Of a DNA stretch of 64,000 nucleotides, positions 6,797 through 16,483 are shown piece by piece. The DNA is taken from NCBI RefSeq assembly GCF_026167665.1, contig NZ_CP098740.1, forward strand, positions 1,736,001 to 1,800,000, given 5' to 3'. Under the pieces are notes generated by a model. The model saw only the letters and a list, made by a program, of their open reading frames with translations. It was not told the DNA's origin and did not search any database. Position numbers and translations under genes: made by a program. The DNA is from Streptomyces drozdowiczii. Lineage in GTDB: Bacteria; Actinomycetota; Actinomycetes; Streptomycetales; Streptomycetaceae. Position 1 is the first letter of the stretch. The number at the start of each line of letters is the position of its first letter.

Positions 6797-9352
6797 TCAC
6801 CGGCCCGCGGCCACCTCCACCGGGCGGGTCCGCAGCGCGAACCGGCCGGGCAGTGCCGTCGCGACCAGGGCGAGCAGCGCGGCGGTGCCGACCACGGTCC
6901 CGTACACCAGGGGCAGCACACCGGGCGCCGCGCTTCCCGTCATGCCGATGCTGAACGCGGTCAGTACGGCGAGCGCGATTCCCGTACCGAGGGCCGTGGA
7001 AACCGCCAGGACCGACAGGGTCTCGGTACGGAGCATCCGCAGCACCTGGCGGCGCGTGGCGCCGGCGAGCCTCAGGAGGGCGAACTCCCTGAACCGTTCC
7101 GACACCGACATGGCCAGCGTGTTGACGACGGCGATGGCGGTGAAGGCGAGGACCAGCCCCATGGCGAGGAGGTTGACCTCGGCGTTCTCCTGTCCCCGGT
7201 CGGCCTGGAGCCGGTCGGCGACCGCCGGCGTGACGACCGCGATGCCGGGGAACTTCCGCACGGCGGCGGACAGTTCGTCCCCGGACGCGTTCCCGGCCAC
7301 CAGGACCGTCGCGGCGAGCGGGTTGTCCATGTGCCGTGCGACCAGGTCGTGCGGCAGGGTGAGGTCCCCGAAGCCGAGGCCCCGCCGGTAGACGGCGGCG
7401 ACGGTGAGCGTGGTGGGGGTGCCGTCGCCGAGGTGCAGGGCGAGTTCGCTGCCGACGTGCAGCCCGAGCCGGTCGGCGGCGAGTTCACTGATCGCGGCGG
7501 CCCGCTCGTTTGCGGCGAACTTCGCGAGGGAACCGCTCGTCACACCCGGGTCCCAGGTGCGGGTGAGCCCCTGACCGGTGACGCCCTGCGCCGCGTACTT
7601 CTCCAGGCCCACGCGCACGGTGGTGCGTACGACCTCCGTGGCGGCGGTGACACCGGGCGTCGCGCGGACCGCCTCCGTCGCCGCCGACGGCACGCCCGGC
7701 CCCCGCGCGCCGAGCACCCAGGTGGCGCGGGTGCCCTCCCTGGCCTGGGCGCGGGCGGCGTCGCCCACGGTCGGCTGGAGGAAGAGGACCGTGCACGTCA
7801 TGCCGATGAGCAGGGTGAGCGGGGTGACGACGGAGGCCATCCGGGTGGAGTTTCCCCGGACGTTCGCGGTGGCCAGGGAACTCATCGGACCCGTCCGCCG
7901 GAGCACGCCCGCCATCAGGAAGGCGGCGGCCCGCACGAGGAGGGGCCCCAGCAGCGAGACCGCCGTGGCCAGCACCACCACGGCCAGGAAGGTCACGGGG
8001 GTCGAGGCGGCCTCGGTGCGCAGCACGCTCAGGACACCGACCAGCGCCCCGCCGCCGGCGAGCAGGAGCAGCCCCACGAGGACGCGTACCCCGGCCGGGC
8101 GGCGGCGCTCGACCGCGGACTCGGCCATGGCCTCGGCCGGACGCAGTCCTGCGATCCGGCGGCCGGAGATCCGGGCGGCCGCCCAGGCGCCGAACAGGGT
8201 GACGGCGACGGCGGCGCAGGCGGGGAGGGCTCCGGCCGTACGTTCCAGAGTCGGCGGGATCACGCCCATACCGGTGAACCGGCCGTGCAGCCAGGCGGCG
8301 AGCGGCAGTCCGGCGAACGCGCCCAGGACCCCGGCGAAGGCCCCGACGACCAGGGCCTCCCGGCCGAGCAGTCGGCGGACCTGACGCGAGGTGGCGGCGA
8401 TGGTACGGAGCAGGGCCAGCTCGCGGTGGCGCTGCTGGATGGAGAGGGCGAACGTCCCGACGACTACGAGCACCGCGACCAGCAGCGAGGTGCCGCCCAT
8501 GGCCCCGCCCATCGAGACCAGCTTGACGCGGGCTCCGGCCGCGTCGAGGAATTCGACCGGTCCGCGTCCGTCACCCGTCGCCACCTGGGCGGTGGTGCCC
8601 TTGAGTGCGGCCGTTACCTGCTCCTTGAGCGTGCCGGTGTCGGTCCCGGGCTCGGGGAGGACGCCGATCGCGCTGACCCGGCCGTCCCGGTCCGCGAGCC
8701 GCCGTGCCTCCGCGTCGGAGAAGAACAGCGAGCGCTGCTGCCGGAGTTCGCCCCTCCCCCGGGGCGTGGCGATGCCGCTGATGCGGTACGTGCGCGGGGC
8801 GCCGGTCGACTGCACGGTGACCCGGTCCCCGGTCGCGAGGCCCGCCCGTGCGGCAAGGGTCCGGTCGACCACCACGTCGTCGTCGGACGCCGGGGCACGG
8901 CCGGCGGTCAGCGCGAAGGGGGTCAGCGGGGCGGACGACCAGGCGTGCCCGTGGAGGGGGACGTCGTCGTCCGCCCCGTGGGCGGGGAGCCCGAGCGGCT
9001 GGGCGAGGAAGGTCAGTTCGGGGACGACCGTGCGGACGCCCGGCAGGCGGCGCAGCCGGTCGGCGGTTGCGGCGGGGAGCCAGGCGCGTTCGGCGACGGG
9101 CTTCGCCTTGTGCTTGGTCTTCGTCTTGCCGTTGCCCTTGTGCTTGACGGTCGTGCGGTGGACGTTCTGGTCGGCGGAGACGATCAGCGGTGTGGCCGCG
9201 TACCGCTCGGTGGCGATCCGGCCGCGCAGGCCGGTCTCCAGCAGGGTGCCGCAGGCGGTGACGAGTGCGGCGGCACACATGAGGGCGAGGAACGCCCCGA
9301 GGAATCCCGCCTTGCGGTGCCGGATCGTCCGCAGGGCATAGCGCAGCATCAT
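6797..9352 (-). CDS. FtsX/MacB-type ABC permease without an adjacent ATPase
   Basis: 851 residues from ATG at 9352, which overlaps the stop of the upstream regulator (ATGA). An N-terminal membrane segment follows RKAGFLGAFLALM. Two FtsX-like repeats each have an extracellular domain and three or four membrane helices, including QQRHRELALLRTIAATSRQVRRL in the first half and SERFREFALLRLAGATRRQVLRM in the second, the classic cytoplasmic motif of this family. Members normally work with a separate MacB-type ATPase in export or envelope stress. None is encoded beside it, so it must use an ATPase from elsewhere or be an orphan. Confidence 0.88.
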   Translation of the reverse strand: MMLRYALRTIRHRKAGFLGAFLALMCAAALVTACGTLLETGLRGRIATERYAATPLIVSADQNVHRTTVKHKGNGKTKTKHKAKPVAERAWLPAATADRLRRLPGVRTVVPELTFLAQPLGLPAHGADDDVPLHGHAWSSAPLTPFALTAGRAPASDDDVVVDRTLAARAGLATGDRVTVQSTGAPRTYRISGIATPRGRGELRQQRSLFFSDAEARRLADRDGRVSAIGVLPEPGTDTGTLKEQVTAALKGTTAQVATGDGRGPVEFLDAAGARVKLVSMGGAMGGTSLLVAVLVVVGTFALSIQQRHRELALLRTIAATSRQVRRLLGREALVVGAFAGVLGAFAGLPLAAWLHGRFTGMGVIPPTLERTAGALPACAAVAVTLFGAWAAARISGRRIAGLRPAEAMAESAVERRRPAGVRVLVGLLLLAGGGALVGVLSVLRTEAASTPVTFLAVVVLATAVSLLGPLLVRAAAFLMAGVLRRTGPMSSLATANVRGNSTRMASVVTPLTLLIGMTCTVLFLQPTVGDAARAQAREGTRATWVLGARGPGVPSAATEAVRATPGVTAATEVVRTTVRVGLEKYAAQGVTGQGLTRTWDPGVTSGSLAKFAANERAAAISELAADRLGLHVGSELALHLGDGTPTTLTVAAVYRRGLGFGDLTLPHDLVARHMDNPLAATVLVAGNASGDELSAAVRKFPGIAVVTPAVADRLQADRGQENAEVNLLAMGLVLAFTAIAVVNTLAMSVSERFREFALLRLAGATRRQVLRMLRTETLSVLAVSTALGTGIALAVLTAFSIGMTGSAAPGVLPLVYGTVVGTAALLALVATALPGRFALRTRPVEVAAGR

Positions 9353-9948
9353 GAGGCGTCCGTCTCTGATCGATCGGGGTCCGGGAAGGCGAGCAGGCGG
9401 GTGTGGACCGTCCTGGCTCCCGGTGCGGGGTCGGCGCCGGGGCGCCGGTAGCGGTTCATCAGGGCGATGTACTCCTCGAAGAACGCGCGGAGTTCGGGGA
9501 GGGTGAGGCTCAACGCGCCCCGCGAATAGGCGAAGGCGTCGGCCCACTCGTCCGGCTCCGCGTCGGCGCTCTCGCGCTGGAGCCGTTCGAAGAGGGCGAG
9601 GTCGGCTGCGTACGCGTGCCGGTTCAGCTCGTCGATGACGAGGCGCAGTTCGGGCGTCCGCCGCGAGGCCGGCGGAAAGCGCCGGTCCCCGGGAACGGCC
9701 CGCCACCACCTGCCCCGACGCCCGGCCGGCTCCTGCGGCACGGTGTCCGCCACGAAGCCGTAGCGGGCCAGTTCACGCAGGTGGTAGCTGGTCGCCCCGG
9801 TGTTCAGCCCCAGCGCCCGGGCGAGGATCGCGGAGGTCGCGGGGCCGTGCAGGGTGAGGTGCTGAAGAATCTGCTGGCGTCGCGGCTGGGCAAGCGCTTT
9901 GAGCGCGGCCAACTCCGTGATCTCGGTACCACCGGGCTGCTCTGGCAT
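9349..9948 (-). CDS. ArsR-like winged-helix regulator
   Basis: 199 residues. The N-terminal winged helix (about 10-90) has the ArsR/HTH_20 layout: ALKALAQPRRQQILQHL, then the recognition helix in ATSAILARALGLNTGATSYHL. The C-terminal 100 residues are acidic and helical, possibly an effector or dimer domain. It is translationally coupled to the FtsX permease and likely controls that two-gene unit from the repeated TGTGCAC sites just upstream. Confidence 0.85.
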   Translation of the reverse strand: MPEQPGGTEITELAALKALAQPRRQQILQHLTLHGPATSAILARALGLNTGATSYHLRELARYGFVADTVPQEPAGRRGRWWRAVPGDRRFPPASRRTPELRLVIDELNRHAYAADLALFERLQRESADAEPDEWADAFAYSRGALSLTLPELRAFFEEYIALMNRYRRPGADPAPGARTVHTRLLAFPDPDRSETDAS

Positions 9949-9964
9949 GCGTCACACACTGCTC

Positions 9965-9985
9965 TGTGCACAGATACCTGTGCAC
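9965..9985 (-). promoter_or_regulatory. Repeated TGTGCAC sites upstream of the ArsR-like gene
   Basis: TGTGCAC occurs at 9965-9971 and 9979-9985, centres 14 bases apart; each contains the palindrome GTGCAC. They lie 17-37 bases before the regulator start, a natural place for an autoregulatory operator. Binding is inferred. Confidence 0.4.
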
Positions 9986-10373
9986 TGGAGCATCCCGGCG
10001 TCTCCGTAGGGGGGTTGTCCCCCGGAGGGGTGGGGGCGGGCCCGGCTGTGCGTGAGGACCGGGCCCGGCCGCGCCGTGCGAGCACCGGCGCACCGTCGGG
10101 CCGGGACGCGGTACGGCTCACCGCCCGATGGGCGTCGCGCCGTTCACCGCCCGGCGGCGCCTCCGGGCGCCCCGCGCTCGCAGCGCGTCCGTCTCAGCCG
10201 TGGTTCGCCACCGGAATGCCGCGTGACACACCCGTATGGCGTCGCTCAGGTGGAGCGGGCCGGAGGGCGGGCGGACAGTCGCCTCACGGCGGGCGCGGTC
10301 GTTCCGGCCCGGCCCGCCCGCCGGAACGCCATCTGGGGCGCCGGTACGCCGCTACGACGGGGAGCACGCACCG
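9986..10373. other. Intergenic region without a recognised gene
   Basis: About 390 bases between divergent genes. It holds GC-rich inverted repeats near 10035-10075 (two copies of CGGGCCCGG around a short loop) but no frame with a ribosome site before 10374. The only clear signal is the GGGGAG ribosome site near 10360 belonging to the next gene. Confidence 0.5.
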
Positions 10374-10972
10374 ATGCCGACCACCGCCCTCACCCCCGAC
10401 GAACTCGACGCCCAAGCCGCGCGCCTCCATGACACGGACGCCTGGCAGCAGATCGTCACCGGCTGGGACCTGACCGCACCGCCCACGCCGACCCCCGCTG
10501 CCGACTGGCGCGCCCTGCTCTCCGTGCCGGTGGACCGGCTGATCGCCGACACAGTCCGGGCACTGCCCCCGCCGCACCGCGCGAGCGTCCGCTCCCCGGG
10601 CGCATCGGTGCGATCCTGCCCGACCGGCTCCACGCGTGGCGGCGCCTCGGGCGGCCCGATGTGCGGCCGTCCGTCCATCTCGCCCACGCCCGGCTGATCC
10701 TGTCCGAGTGGGGCTGGCAGAACACGCCGTACCGGCTCCGCAACATCCGGGGCGCCCGCTGCGTCTGCGGCGCCATGCTCACCGCACACCGCCTGGGCTA
10801 CGGCTCCGCGGAGACGGTCGACCGGGCCGGGGCCTGGCTGATCGCGGAGCTGCGCTCCCAGGGCTGGGCCGGGCTCATCGGTCCCTGGAACCGCTGTCCG
10901 GGGCGCACCGCCGAGGACGCCCTCGCACTGATCGACGCCACCATCAGCCGGGCGGCCCGCGCAGGGCAGTAG
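10374..10972 (+). pseudogene. Conserved Streptomyces protein, frameshifted (DUF6197-like)
   Basis: The ATG at 10374 follows a good GGGGAG site. The frame reads about 70 sensible residues (LTPDELDAQAARLHDTDAWQ onwards), then goes off near 10565-10597. One base restored there joins it to a frame ending at 10972, giving ERPLPGRIGAILPDRLHAWR, then LILSEWGWQ and RCVCGAMLTAHRLGYG. The joined product is about 199 residues. The C-terminal half resembles the actinobacterial DUF6197 type seen again at 27567. The five-C run at 10565-10569 is the likeliest site of the missing base. Function unknown. Confidence 0.7.
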
Positions 10973-10983
10973 CGGCCGTCGGC

Positions 10984-11625
10984 TCAGAAGGGCTCGTCCA
11001 GCCCCTCCGTGTCCTCCCCCTCTTCCTCCAGCGCCCGGCGCACCACGCGCAGGGCCATCCCCTCGCCGTACCCCTTGCGGGCGAGCATGCCCGCGAGGCG
11101 GCGCAGGCGTTTGTCGCGGTCCAGTCCCCGGGTGGACCGGAGCTTGCGGGAGACCAGCTCCCGCGCGGTCTCCTCCTCCTGCTCCGAGTCGAGCTGCCCG
11201 ACGGCCTCGTCGATCACGGCGGCGTCCACGCCCTTGGTCCGCAGCTCACGGACCAGCGCCCGGCGGGCGAGCCCCCGGCCGTGGTGCCGGGACTCCACCC
11301 AGGCGTCGGCGAACGCGGCGTCATCGATCAGCCCGACGTCCTCGAAGCGGGACAGCACCTCTTCGGCTGCCTCGTCCGGGATCTCCCGCTTGCGGAGGGC
11401 GTCCGCGAGCTGCTTGCGGGTGCGCGGTGTGCCGGTGAGCAGACGCAGACAGATGTTGCGGGCCTGCTCGACCGGGTCGCGCGGTTCCCCCTTCTCGGCC
11501 CTCGACGAGGAGGGGGAACCGCTGTCACTGGACCGGGAGCGGGAACGGCGTCCCGCTCCCTCACCGGATCCGGAGGCCACGCCGGGGTCGGTGGCGCCGG
11601 CCGGCCACTCAGTACGACGCGTCAC
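10984..11625 (-). CDS. recX: Recombination regulatory protein RecX
   Basis: 213 residues from GTG at 11625. The first 45 residues are a low-complexity Ser/Arg-rich extension. The RecX three-helix repeats follow: CLRLLTGTPRTRKQLADALR, DVGLIDDAAFADAWVESRHH, GRGLARRALVRELRTKGVD and the C-terminal RLAGMLARKGYG repeat. RecX binds RecA filaments and limits their activity. The gene starts three bases after the recA stop, so the two are cotranscribed and share SOS control. Confidence 0.95.
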   Translation of the reverse strand: MTRRTEWPAGATDPGVASGSGEGAGRRSRSRSSDSGSPSSSRAEKGEPRDPVEQARNICLRLLTGTPRTRKQLADALRKREIPDEAAEEVLSRFEDVGLIDDAAFADAWVESRHHGRGLARRALVRELRTKGVDAAVIDEAVGQLDSEQEEETARELVSRKLRSTRGLDRDKRLRRLAGMLARKGYGEGMALRVVRRALEEEGEDTEGLDEPF

Positions 11626-11628
11626 GGC

Positions 11629-12756
11629 TCAGCTCTTGGCCGCGGCCGCCTTGGCCGGCTTGGTCTTGCCGGCTGCCGCCGTCGCCGGCTTCGCCGCGGC
11701 CTCGGCCGGAGCCGCCGCGCCCGCCGCGCCCGCCCCCGGCTCGGCGGCGGCGTCCTCGGGCCGGACCCCGACGCCCAGCTTCACCAGGATCTTCTTCTCG
11801 ATCTCGTTGGCGAGGTCGGGATTGTCCTTGAGGAAGTTGCGCGCGTTCTCCTTGCCCTGGCCGAGCTGGTCGCCCTCGTACGTGTACCAGGCGCCGGCCT
11901 TGCGGACGAAGCCGTGCTCCACGCCCATGTCGATCAGACCGCCCTCGCGGCTGATGCCCTGGCCGTAGAGGATGTCGAACTCGGCCTGCTTGAAGGGCGG
12001 CGCGACCTTGTTCTTGACGATCTTGACGCGGGTGCGGTTGCCGACCGCGTCGGTGCCGTCCTTGAGCGTCTCGATGCGGCGGATGTCGAGGCGCACCGAG
12101 GCGTAGAACTTGAGCGCCCGGCCACCGGTGGTGGTCTCCGGCGAGCCGAACATCACACCGATCTTCTCGCGGAGCTGGTTGATGAAGATCGCGGTGGTCT
12201 TGGACTGGTTGAGCGCGCTGGTGATCTTCCGGAGCGCCTGGCTCATCAGGCGGGCCTGGAGACCCACGTGCGAGTCACCCATCTCGCCCTCGATCTCCGC
12301 GCGCGGCACCAGGGCCGCGACGGAGTCGATGACGATGAGGTCGAGGGCGCCCGAGCGGACCAGCATGTCCACGATCTCGAGGGCCTGCTCACCGTTGTCC
12401 GGCTGGGACAGGATGAGGCTGTCGATGTCGACGCCGAGCTTCTTCGCGTACTCCGGGTCGAGGGCGTGCTCCGCGTCGATGAAGGCCACCGAACCGCCGA
12501 GCTTCTGCGCGTTCGCCACGGCGTGCAGCGTCAGCGTCGTCTTACCGGAGGACTCCGGTCCGTACACCTCCACCACACGGCCGCGCGGCAGACCGCCGAC
12601 GCCGAGCGCGACGTCGAGCGCGGTGGACCCGGTGGGAATCACCTCGATGGGCTCGTTCGGCCGCTCGCCGAGGCGCATCACCGCGCCCTTGCCGAATTGC
12701 CGTTCAATCTGTGCGAGTGCGGCGTCCAGCGCCTTCTCGCGGTCGGTTCCTGCCAT
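11629..12756 (-). CDS. recA: RecA recombinase
   Basis: 375 residues from ATG at 12756, the usual size for Streptomyces RecA. Walker A GPESSGKT is near residues 65-72, Walker B ([10 protein letters not shown]) near 140, loop L1 [20 protein letters not shown] and loop L2 [21 protein letters not shown]. The C-terminal tail after VRPEDAA is Ala/Lys/Pro-rich, as in other Streptomyces. It drives homologous recombination and LexA cleavage. A LexA-type box lies about 140 bases upstream. Confidence 0.98.
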   Translation of the reverse strand: MAGTDREKALDAALAQIERQFGKGAVMRLGERPNEPIEVIPTGSTALDVALGVGGLPRGRVVEVYGPESSGKTTLTLHAVANAQKLGGSVAFIDAEHALDPEYAKKLGVDIDSLILSQPDNGEQALEIVDMLVRSGALDLIVIDSVAALVPRAEIEGEMGDSHVGLQARLMSQALRKITSALNQSKTTAIFINQLREKIGVMFGSPETTTGGRALKFYASVRLDIRRIETLKDGTDAVGNRTRVKIVKNKVAPPFKQAEFDILYGQGISREGGLIDMGVEHGFVRKAGAWYTYEGDQLGQGKENARNFLKDNPDLANEIEKKILVKLGVGVRPEDAAAEPGAGAAGAAAPAEAAAKPATAAAGKTKPAKAAAAKS

Positions 12757-12896
12757 GGGTTCCACCCGATTTGCTTGAGTCGATCGCTTCACGTCAAAGA
12801 CGCTAACCCCTGCCACTGACAATGGGCCTCGACGTCCTCCCGGCCTGTGGAAAACTCCGCGGTCGGGCCCGGGAAAACCCGGCCGGAATCCCATGA

Positions 12897-12922
12897 GAAT
12901 GGATGTTCGATTTTAGTGTCAA
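12897..12922 (-). promoter_or_regulatory. recA promoter region with LexA (SOS) box
   Basis: On the minus strand, TTGACA lies at 12922-12917 and is followed by GAACATCCATTC (12908-12897). The latter is one base from the actinobacterial LexA box GAAC-N4-GTTC. The box sits immediately downstream of the -35, where LexA would block RNA polymerase. A clean -10 was not found, so its position is uncertain. Confidence 0.7.
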
Positions 12923-12968
12923 GCGCACCACGCCGCCCCTCCACGGCCGGGCCGGAGACGCGGTCCGC

Positions 12969-13727
12969 TCAGCCCCGGGAGCGGCGGCGGGGGCTGTAGG
13001 CGAGCCTGAACTGGGGGAAGCGTTCCCGCCGGGGGTCCAGCAGATCGATCAGCGCGACCAGTTCGACCTGGAGGTCCTTGAGGCGGCCGACGGCCCGGGC
13101 CGTGTCAGCCGCGAGCCTGTCCACGTCCGCCAGCGGATCGGAGAACCACGCGGCGAACTCCCGGTCCTGTTCCAGCTTCGAGCAGAACTCCGCGTAACCC
13201 AGGCAGCGGCGGCGGCCCGGCTCACCGTCGGGATGGACCATGAGCTCACCGACGGCCCGCTGCTGGGCGCCGAACAGCCGGAGCTCGTTACTCGCCGTGT
13301 CGATCCTGGAGAGGCTGCTGCCGATCCGCGAGATCTGCCTCATGACCCGCGCGTTGAGGCGGCTCCTGCCCAGGTCGAGGAACTGGACGTCGCGGCGCAG
13401 GATCTCCACCCAGCCCAGGTACTCGGCCAGCACGAAGACCGTGCTGCGCCGGACGAAGTCCGCCTCGCGCGGGGTGCCCCGAGTGAGGAAGCTCGTCAGA
13501 AAACCGTTGCCGCGCGCGGGGTCCTGATCGATGTCATGGCCGTGCAGGATGTTGAAAAGCCTGCTCTGCAGATCGAACGCGGCCCAGGCCAGGGAGGCCC
13601 CGTACCGGTCCATGTAATCGCGCTGCTCGCGGGAGCGCAGGCGGCGCTGCTGCCAGTAGCTGAAGAGCGCGGCCGCCGCCGCACCGCAGACGGCAACGGC
13701 CGCCGATGCCAGGGACAGCCACTCCAT
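12969..13727 (-). CDS. Membrane-anchored protein of unknown function
   Basis: 252 residues from ATG at 13727, chosen because GGGGGA precedes it closely; a GTG at 13745 is possible. One N-terminal membrane segment (MEWLSLASAAVAVCGAAAAALF) is followed by a basic, helical cytoplasmic part (YWQQRRLRSREQRDYMDRYG) with regular heptad-like stretches. It resembles uncharacterised actinobacterial anchor proteins. No catalytic motif was seen. It lies between recA and an AI-2E-family gene, all on the minus strand but separately spaced. Confidence 0.7.
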   Translation of the reverse strand: MEWLSLASAAVAVCGAAAAALFSYWQQRRLRSREQRDYMDRYGASLAWAAFDLQSRLFNILHGHDIDQDPARGNGFLTSFLTRGTPREADFVRRSTVFVLAEYLGWVEILRRDVQFLDLGRSRLNARVMRQISRIGSSLSRIDTASNELRLFGAQQRAVGELMVHPDGEPGRRRCLGYAEFCSKLEQDREFAAWFSDPLADVDRLAADTARAVGRLKDLQVELVALIDLLDPRRERFPQFRLAYSPRRRSRG

Positions 13728-13802
13728 GTTCCCCCAGGTCGGCACGAGATCCCGCGCCTGAGCCTACGGGCCCGCCCTGTCCGCTCCAGCGGGACGAGCG
13801 CC

Positions 13803-15107
13803 TCAGGTGCCGCTCGGTCCGGAAGGCCCGCCCGGCTCCTCCGGGGCGCCGCCGTCCGTCTCCCCGTCGCCCTCCCGGCCGCCGTCCTCGCCCGCGAAGG
13901 CGGTACGCATTCGTCTCAGGCGCGTCCACAGGGGCTCGCCCCGCACGCCGGGGCGGCTGCCGTGGACGCGCGGGTCGTCCGCGACGTCGTAGCGCTTCAC
14001 GTACGCGCCGAGGAACGCCTGGAGCGTGGCCACCGCGGGGATGGCGATCAGCGCGCCGACGGCGCCCATGAGGGCCGTGCCCGCGATGACCGAGCCGAAG
14101 GCCACGGCGGGGTGGATGTCCACCGTCTTCGCGGTGAGCTTGGGCTGGAGCATGTAGTTCTCGAACTGCTGGTACACCACGACGAAGCCGAGGACCCAGA
14201 GCGCGTACCAGGGATCGACGGTGAAGGCGATCAGCATCGGCAGAGCGCCCGCGAGGTACGTGCCGATCGTGGGGATGAACTGGGAGACGAGCCCGACCCA
14301 GACCGCGAGCGCCGGAGCGTACGGGACACCGAGGGCGGCCAGCAGGATGTAGTGCGCGACGCCGGAGATGAGCGCCATCAGGCCGCGCGAGTAGAGGTAG
14401 CCGCCGGTCTTGTCCACGGCGATCTCCCAGGCCCGCAGCACCTCCGCCTGGCGGGCGGGCGGCAGTACGGAGCACAGCCCGCGCCGCAGCCGGGGACCGT
14501 CCGCGGCGAAGTAGAAGGAGAACAGGAAGATCGTCAGCAGGCGGAAGAGGCCGCCGAGGACGGTCGCCGAGACGTCGAGCACTCCGGTCGCGCTGTTCTG
14601 CACGTACTTCTGCAGCCAGTCGGAGTGCAGCAGGCTGTCCTGGACCTCGACGCGGGAGAGTTCCGTGTGGAAGGTCTGGTTGACCCAGTTGATCACCGAG
14701 TCGAGGTACTTCGGGAAGTCCTCCACCATGTCGACGATCTGGCCCGCGAGCATCGAGCCGAGCAGCACGACGAAGCCGGCTCCGGCGATCATCACGGCGA
14801 GGAAGACCAGGAAGGTGGCGAGGCCCCGGCGCATGCCGCGGGCGGACATCCGGCTCACCGCGGGTTCGATGGCGAGCGCCAGGAAGAAGGCGATCAGCAC
14901 ATTGATCAGCAGGCCGATGAGCTGGTCGAACGCCCAGCTGCCGAGCCGGAAGCAGGCGTAGAGCGCGAGAGCGAGGACCATGGCACGCGGCAGCCAGGCG
15001 GGCATGCGGGCGGGCCCCGCGCCGGACGGCGGGGCCGGCGGTACGGCCGGTGGTACGGGCGGCGTGCGCGGCGGCTGGATCTGAGCGGTCTCGTCTGTGG
15101 GTGCCAC
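13803..15107 (-). CDS. AI-2E family membrane transporter
   Basis: 434 residues from GTG at 15107. The first 35 residues are Pro-rich and cytoplasmic, followed by about eight membrane helices with the family layout: two N-terminal helix pairs, a large middle loop, then AVWVGLVSQFIPTIGTYLAGALP and YQQFENYMLQPKLTAKTVDIHP, the most conserved segment. The C-terminal tail of 60 residues is acidic and Gly-rich. Members (PF01594) include an AI-2 exporter and sodium-proton antiporters; the substrate here is unknown. It commonly sits near recA and a DUF3046 gene in Streptomyces. Confidence 0.9.
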   Translation of the reverse strand: MAPTDETAQIQPPRTPPVPPAVPPAPPSGAGPARMPAWLPRAMVLALALYACFRLGSWAFDQLIGLLINVLIAFFLALAIEPAVSRMSARGMRRGLATFLVFLAVMIAGAGFVVLLGSMLAGQIVDMVEDFPKYLDSVINWVNQTFHTELSRVEVQDSLLHSDWLQKYVQNSATGVLDVSATVLGGLFRLLTIFLFSFYFAADGPRLRRGLCSVLPPARQAEVLRAWEIAVDKTGGYLYSRGLMALISGVAHYILLAALGVPYAPALAVWVGLVSQFIPTIGTYLAGALPMLIAFTVDPWYALWVLGFVVVYQQFENYMLQPKLTAKTVDIHPAVAFGSVIAGTALMGAVGALIAIPAVATLQAFLGAYVKRYDVADDPRVHGSRPGVRGEPLWTRLRRMRTAFAGEDGGREGDGETDGGAPEEPGGPSGPSGT

Positions 15108-15176
15108 GGAGCAAGTCTCGCCTATGTGGGTGACAATCCCTCCCGCACCCCGGAAGGCGGCCTTCCCGCCCCGGCG

Positions 15177-15371
15177 TCAGCGTCTGTCGGCGGGGATGTC
15201 CATCGCGGCACACACCCCGCGCCAGACGTCCTTCGCCTCCCAGCCGGCCGCCAGCGCCTCATGGACCGTACGTCCGCCCAGCTCGGCCATCACATGGTCG
15301 CGTGCGAAGGAGTCCGCGTAGGCCGCGCCGAAGTGGTCCGCCATCCGTTCCCAGAAAATCGTCAACCGCAT
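15177..15371 (-). CDS. DUF3046 family protein
   Basis: 64 residues starting MRLTIFWERMADHFG, the diagnostic opening of DUF3046, with the later motif LGGRTVHEALAAGWEAKDVW. This short actinobacterial protein is usually found beside recA/recX, as here. Its function is not known. The acidic helical sequence has no membrane segment. Confidence 0.9.
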   Translation of the reverse strand: MRLTIFWERMADHFGAAYADSFARDHVMAELGGRTVHEALAAGWEAKDVWRGVCAAMDIPADRR

Positions 15372-15450
15372 GCCTTCAGTATCCCGCTCCTGAGAGTGCA
15401 GCCGGGCCGCATCCGCCCTGCTCGGGGGCCCGAAGCCCTACGGTCGGTCC

Positions 15451-16365
15451 ATGGCTGCAACTGGAACAAGTCCCCTCGACCGGGCCGAGCAGTTCATCTG
15501 GCTCACGGCCCGTGTCCTCGAACAGCGGCGGTTCGCCCATCAATACCTGGAGGGAGGAGCGGACGCGGTGGAGACGGCCCTCACCGCGTATGCCAATGAG
15601 GACGGCGGTTACGGCCACGCGCTCGAACCGGATCTCCGGGGTCCCGTCAGTCAGCCCCTGCACACCGCCCACGCGCTCAGCGTCCTCGACTCCATCGGCC
15701 GGTGCGGCGGTCTGCGGGTGGAGCGGATCTGCCGGTATCTGACGGAGGTGTCCACCAAGGAGGGCGCCCTGCCCGCGCTGCTGCCCTCCCAGCGCGACTA
15801 TCCGGCGGCCCCCTTCATCCCGATCGTGGACGACCCGCCGGCCGAGCTGCTGGCCACCGGACCCGTCGTCGGCCTGCTGCACCGCAACGAGGTGTGGCAT
15901 GCCTGGCTCTTCCGGGCGACCGACTTCTGCTGGGCGGCCGTCGAGGCCCTGGAGGTGTCGCATCCGTACGAGATCGAGGCGGCGGTCGCCTTCCTCGACG
16001 GGGTGCCGGACCGGTCCCGGGCGGAGGCCGCCGCCGAACGGCTGGGGCGGCTGGTACGCGACCAGCGACTGGCCGTGCTCGATCCGGACCGGCGCGCGGA
16101 GTACCCGGTGGCCCCCGGATACGCACCGGGCGAGCAGCACTTCCCGTACGACTACGCCCGTACACCCGCATCGCTCGCCCGGCGGTGGTTCTCCGACACC
16201 GAGATGGAGCGCTCGCTCGACCATCTCGCCGCCGCGCAGGAGCCGGACGGCGGCTGGCCGGTCACCTGGCGGCAGTGGGCACCCGGGACGGCGCTGGAGG
16301 GGCGGCCCCTGGTGACCCTCAGGGCGCTGGAAACGCTGAGGGCGCACGGCCGCGTGCCGGCGTGA
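15451..16365 (+). CDS. Prenyltransferase/squalene-cyclase-like repeat protein
   Basis: 304 residues. Helical alpha-toroid repeats recall terpenoid cyclases: ALTAYANEDGGYGHALEPDL early and LAAAQEPDGGWPVTWRQW late, both with the QxxDGGW-like turn (GGYG and DGGW). No aspartate-rich catalytic motif of a true prenyltransferase was found, so an enzymatic role is uncertain; many such proteins are annotated only by fold. It is divergent from the DUF3046 gene and forms a single-gene unit. Confidence 0.7.
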   Translation: MAATGTSPLDRAEQFIWLTARVLEQRRFAHQYLEGGADAVETALTAYANEDGGYGHALEPDLRGPVSQPLHTAHALSVLDSIGRCGGLRVERICRYLTEVSTKEGALPALLPSQRDYPAAPFIPIVDDPPAELLATGPVVGLLHRNEVWHAWLFRATDFCWAAVEALEVSHPYEIEAAVAFLDGVPDRSRAEAAAERLGRLVRDQRLAVLDPDRRAEYPVAPGYAPGEQHFPYDYARTPASLARRWFSDTEMERSLDHLAAAQEPDGGWPVTWRQWAPGTALEGRPLVTLRALETLRAHGRVPA

Positions 16366-16483
16366 CGGCCGGTCTGGCTCGAAGGGCGCGTCCCGGCTTG
16401 AAGGACACCACTGCCGGGAAGGGCGCGCCGGTAAGGGGCAAGCCCCAGGAGGCATGCCCCTTACACTCCCGGGCTGGACACGC

